Of a stretch of 64,000 nucleotides of DNA, positions 61,912 through 64,000 are shown piece after piece. Below the pieces are notes generated by a model. It saw only the letters and a program-made list of their open reading frames with translations. It made no database searches and was not told the origin of the DNA. The position numbers and the translations under genes are program-made. The stretch is taken from contig CAYFKJ010000002.1 in assembly GCA_964343605.1 (NCBI GenBank), positions 558,001-622,000 of the forward strand. Reading direction: 5' to 3'. This stretch comes from CAYFKJ01 sp964343605. Its GTDB lineage: Bacteria > Pseudomonadota > Alphaproteobacteria > UBA2966. Positions within the stretch are counted from its first letter, which is position 1. Each line of letters opens with the position of its first letter.

Positions 61912-62751
61912 CTATAGCGAAATCGATGCCATATAGATGCTCCCGGTTAGATCGAGGTCGATGGTCTTGGCGCGTCCCTGGCCGTCGCTGATCTCCAGCC
62001 GGTAGCCGCTGCCGTTTTCCTCAAGCCCGTCGAATTTGAAGTCGCCGTAGTTGTCGCTGACGGCTTCCTGCAGTGTCTCGCCGGCCCGGCTTAGCGTCAC
62101 CGTGGCGCCCTCGAGGCAATCGGTGACGCCGCCGTTTTCCACTTCGATGCTGCCGGCGATGAAGGCGCTGTTGTAGCGATGCAGGTTTTTGTACCAGACC
62201 CGCGGCTTGGTCCCGTGTTCGGGAAGAAGGTATTCCAGGCCTTCCTCCGATACGATCTTCGCCATTTCCGCGTCATCCGCCTTGACCGCGCGGATCGCTT
62301 GCGTCGCGCACATCTGGGCTGCCCGGGGCTCCGTCCATCCTTCGTCAAGAAGATGGGCGTCGAATATCCAGGCCTGGGGGATATCCTTCTCCTCGTTCCA
62401 CCAGACGGCGTCGTAAGGGCAGGCCTCCATGATCTGCCGTTGCCCCTTCGACTTGACGGGATCGATGATGACGATACCGTCGGGCCGCTTGGTCACGGCG
62501 CCGTTCTCGGCGGCTTCGAGGCAAGGCGCTTCGTCGCAGTGCTGGCACATCACGGGCAGGTAGGCGACGTCCATCAGGGAGCCCGAGCCCCGGACTTTCT
62601 GCGAGATGTTGATCCACTTGTGTCCGTGCTTCGGCATTTCGGCGGCATAGCCCGGAAATTCGTTGCCGCAGTATTCGTCATGACAGGCCAGCACGCAGGC
62701 GTTGCAGTTGGTGCAGTTGGCCACGTCGACGATGAGGTTCCATTTCTTCAT
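61912..62751 (-). CDS. Molybdoenzyme iron-sulfur beta subunit, transhydroxylase (BthL-like)
   Basis: A 279-residue electron-transfer subunit. Residues 1-190 form a ferredoxin domain with C-x2-C-x2-C-x3-C in CTNCNACVLACHDEYC, CQHCDEAPC, EACPYDAVW and MCATQAI. The CxxC of the fourth site in NrfC/DmsB proteins is lost (AWIFDAH), so fewer clusters than the four of DmsB are expected. Residues about 195-279 form a Cna-B/carboxypeptidase-regulatory-like beta domain (VTDCLEGATVTLSRAG). That combination is what the beta subunit of pyrogallol-phloroglucinol transhydroxylase has. The alpha gene is 23 bp upstream. Confidence 0.85.
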   Translation of the reverse strand: MKKWNLIVDVANCTNCNACVLACHDEYCGNEFPGYAAEMPKHGHKWINISQKVRGSGSLMDVAYLPVMCQHCDEAPCLEAAENGAVTKRPDGIVIIDPVKSKGQRQIMEACPYDAVWWNEEKDIPQAWIFDAHLLDEGWTEPRAAQMCATQAIRAVKADDAEMAKIVSEEGLEYLLPEHGTKPRVWYKNLHRYNSAFIAGSIEVENGGVTDCLEGATVTLSRAGETLQEAVSDNYGDFKFDGLEENGSGYRLEISDGQGRAKTIDLDLTGSIYMASISL

Positions 62752-62774
62752 AGCGTTACTCTCGATACGTCCGG

Positions 62775-64000
62775 CTATTCCGCAGGCACGGAAACGGGTT
62801 CACGTAAGGTGGCTACGGCGGGTTCGCCGAAATCGACGTTGCCGTTGCCGTCCCACAGTTCGACCTCGACCAGGGCGGCGGCGGCGGCCATGGAGTGGCC
62901 TTTCTTGAGTTGCGACCGGCTGGGCGTGATCTGGTTGAGACAGCCGCTTTTCTCAATGGACGATCCTGGTTCGCCGAGCGGCTCGTAGGTGGCGCAGCTT
63001 TCATAGCCGTGCACCGTGCCGGGCCGAATGCGCTCGGTCACCACGGCGGCGCAGAGCACTGCGCCGCGGTGATTGTGCACCTTGACCACATCGTGATGCT
63101 TGATGTTGCGCGCCTCGGCGTCCGCCGGATTGATGCGGATGACCCAGTAGTTGTAGCCGTCGATCAGAACGCGGTGTTCCTCGATGTTGTTGAGGTAGGT
63201 GTCCTTCTGATCGCCCTGGGTGTGGAAGCTGAAGCGCGGATGCGGCGTGATCAATTGCAGCGGGAACTTGTCGACCATCCCCTCCGTGCGGTGGCCCTCC
63301 CACGAGGTCGAATACTTGGCGATGGTCGGACGCTCCGGGTCGTCCGGGTCGAAGCGCTTGAGGCTTTCGCAATCGAATTCCAGCTTACCGGATTGGGTTT
63401 GCAGGCCGTCGAGGTATTCGTCCGTGTAATCGGACGGCAGCGGCATTGGTTCCGGCACATCCTTCTTGCGGCCTTCGTAGAACCAGTTCCACGACAAAGG
63501 CGGCCGAAGCTCCTCCTTGTCGACCGGCAGGACGACATAGCCTTTGCGGATGAAATCCTTCCACGAGATGATCTTCGGCAGGTCCGAGGCCTCGAACTCG
63601 CGCTTGACCCAATCGATCGCCGAGAGGCCTTCCGTGAAGTAGGCGCTCAGGCCCAGCCGCTTGCAGATTTCGGAGAAGATGTCGTAGTCGGACTTCGATT
63701 CGCCCATGGGCTCGATCGCCTGGTGCTGGAAGACGATGACGCGGTGATTGAGCTGCGTCTGGCCATGATGGGCGTAACCGCCCAGCGCCGCCCATTCGCT
63801 GATGTCGGGACGTTCGAAGTTGGTGCAGGCGGGCAGGATAACGTCGGCCATCTTGGCTTCACCCTCGAACCAGATCGACTGGTTGACGACGAATTCCAGG
63901 TTCTGCGACTGGTACATCTTCACGTGGCGGTTGCTGTCCGCCATGGTGCCGATGATCGACCCGCCGTATTTGTAGAGCATGCGGATGGGCGAGAAGCCGG
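62775..64000 (-). CDS. Molybdopterin oxidoreductase, transhydroxylase alpha-like (5' end outside the window)
   Basis: Only the C-terminal 408 residues are visible; the frame is open to the right edge (reads GFSPIRMLYKYGG). It belongs to the DMSO-reductase family. The segments MADVILPACTNFERPDIS and YGGSIIGTMADSNRH are molybdopterin-binding regions. The C-terminal cap has LQLITPHPRFSFHTQGDQ, VIRINPADAEARNIKHHDVVK and RPGTVHGYESCA, resembling pyrogallol-phloroglucinol transhydroxylase alpha. Catalytic residues and any N-terminal Fe-S motif lie outside the window. It is paired with the BthL-like beta subunit, which has no membrane anchor gene nearby. Confidence 0.85.
   Translation of the reverse strand, partial: GFSPIRMLYKYGGSIIGTMADSNRHVKMYQSQNLEFVVNQSIWFEGEAKMADVILPACTNFERPDISEWAALGGYAHHGQTQLNHRVIVFQHQAIEPMGESKSDYDIFSEICKRLGLSAYFTEGLSAIDWVKREFEASDLPKIISWKDFIRKGYVVLPVDKEELRPPLSWNWFYEGRKKDVPEPMPLPSDYTDEYLDGLQTQSGKLEFDCESLKRFDPDDPERPTIAKYSTSWEGHRTEGMVDKFPLQLITPHPRFSFHTQGDQKDTYLNNIEEHRVLIDGYNYWVIRINPADAEARNIKHHDVVKVHNHRGAVLCAAVVTERIRPGTVHGYESCATYEPLGEPGSSIEKSGCLNQITPSRSQLKKGHSMAAAAALVEVELWDGNGNVDFGEPAVATLREPVSVPAE

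Overview
The window is 64 kb of GC-rich DNA with gene order, codon use and proteins typical of an alphaproteobacterium. A Rhodospirillales-like host is likely: serB/miaA next to ilvB-ilvN-ilvC, leuA, then mreBCD-mrdA-rodA and a tRNA-Lys. No transposase, integrase, phage gene or CRISPR array was seen. Both ends cut a gene: serB on the left and a molybdopterin oxidoreductase on the right.

Positions 1-20340 are mostly core. They hold serine and branched-chain amino-acid synthesis (serB, ilvB, ilvN, ilvC, leuA), tRNA modification (miaA) and the rod-shape/elongasome operon (mreB-mreC-mreD-mrdA-rodA). A small accessory stretch interrupts the core: a DUF924 protein, a Gfo/Idh/MocA oxidoreductase, a short soluble reductive-dehalogenase-like Fe-S protein, a 2OG-Fe(II) oxygenase coupled to a DMT exporter, and a four-PAS histidine kinase. 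tRNA-Lys(CTT) and a strong terminator close this half.

Positions 20341-64000 are a chain of catabolic modules, mostly on the minus strand. (1) 20359-26142: a class II aldolase/SDR fusion, a Tm-1-like protein, a PEP-hydrolase-like TIM barrel and an alpha/beta hydrolase, with a PAS-AraC regulator upstream. (2) 26341-33873: a seven-gene operon for a three-subunit molybdenum hydroxylase resembling 4-hydroxybenzoyl-CoA reductase, a PaaK-like CoA ligase and the maturation genes mocA-yqeB-yqeC, preceded by a perfect 11-bp-arm palindrome. (3) 34007-36797: a SnoaL-like protein, a YrdC/Sua5 paralogue and a TcuA-like flavoprotein, closed by a perfect 28-bp-arm hairpin. (4) 36811-54240: an amine-utilisation-like region with a PuuC-like aldehyde dehydrogenase, a PuuB-like oxidase, a GmaS/GlnT-like glutamine-synthetase relative, an N-methylglutamate-synthase-like trio, a Liv-type ABC transporter with a fused permease-ATPase, RidA and a GntR regulator. 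Four promoters in this region carry close variants of one 17-bp palindrome, so one GntR regulon is proposed. (5) 54264-64000: a YbaK-like deacylase, a CobW GTPase, a creatinase-fold protein, two cupins, a VOC protein, a fused E1 alpha/beta dehydrogenase, a beta-hydroxyacid dehydrogenase and a molybdenum enzyme resembling pyrogallol-phloroglucinol transhydroxylase.

Inside module 4 lies an unusual signalling pair: a histidine kinase with a DNA-binding winged helix at its N-terminus (39819-41762), converging on a small SpoIIAA-like gene. Two near-identical 36-bp elements in inverted orientation stand in front of the two converging units. The most promising undescribed systems are the GntR amine regulon, the HTH-kinase locus, the YqeB/YqeC-linked benzoyl-CoA-reductase-like operon and the transhydroxylase-like locus. 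All functions are inferred from sequence alone.
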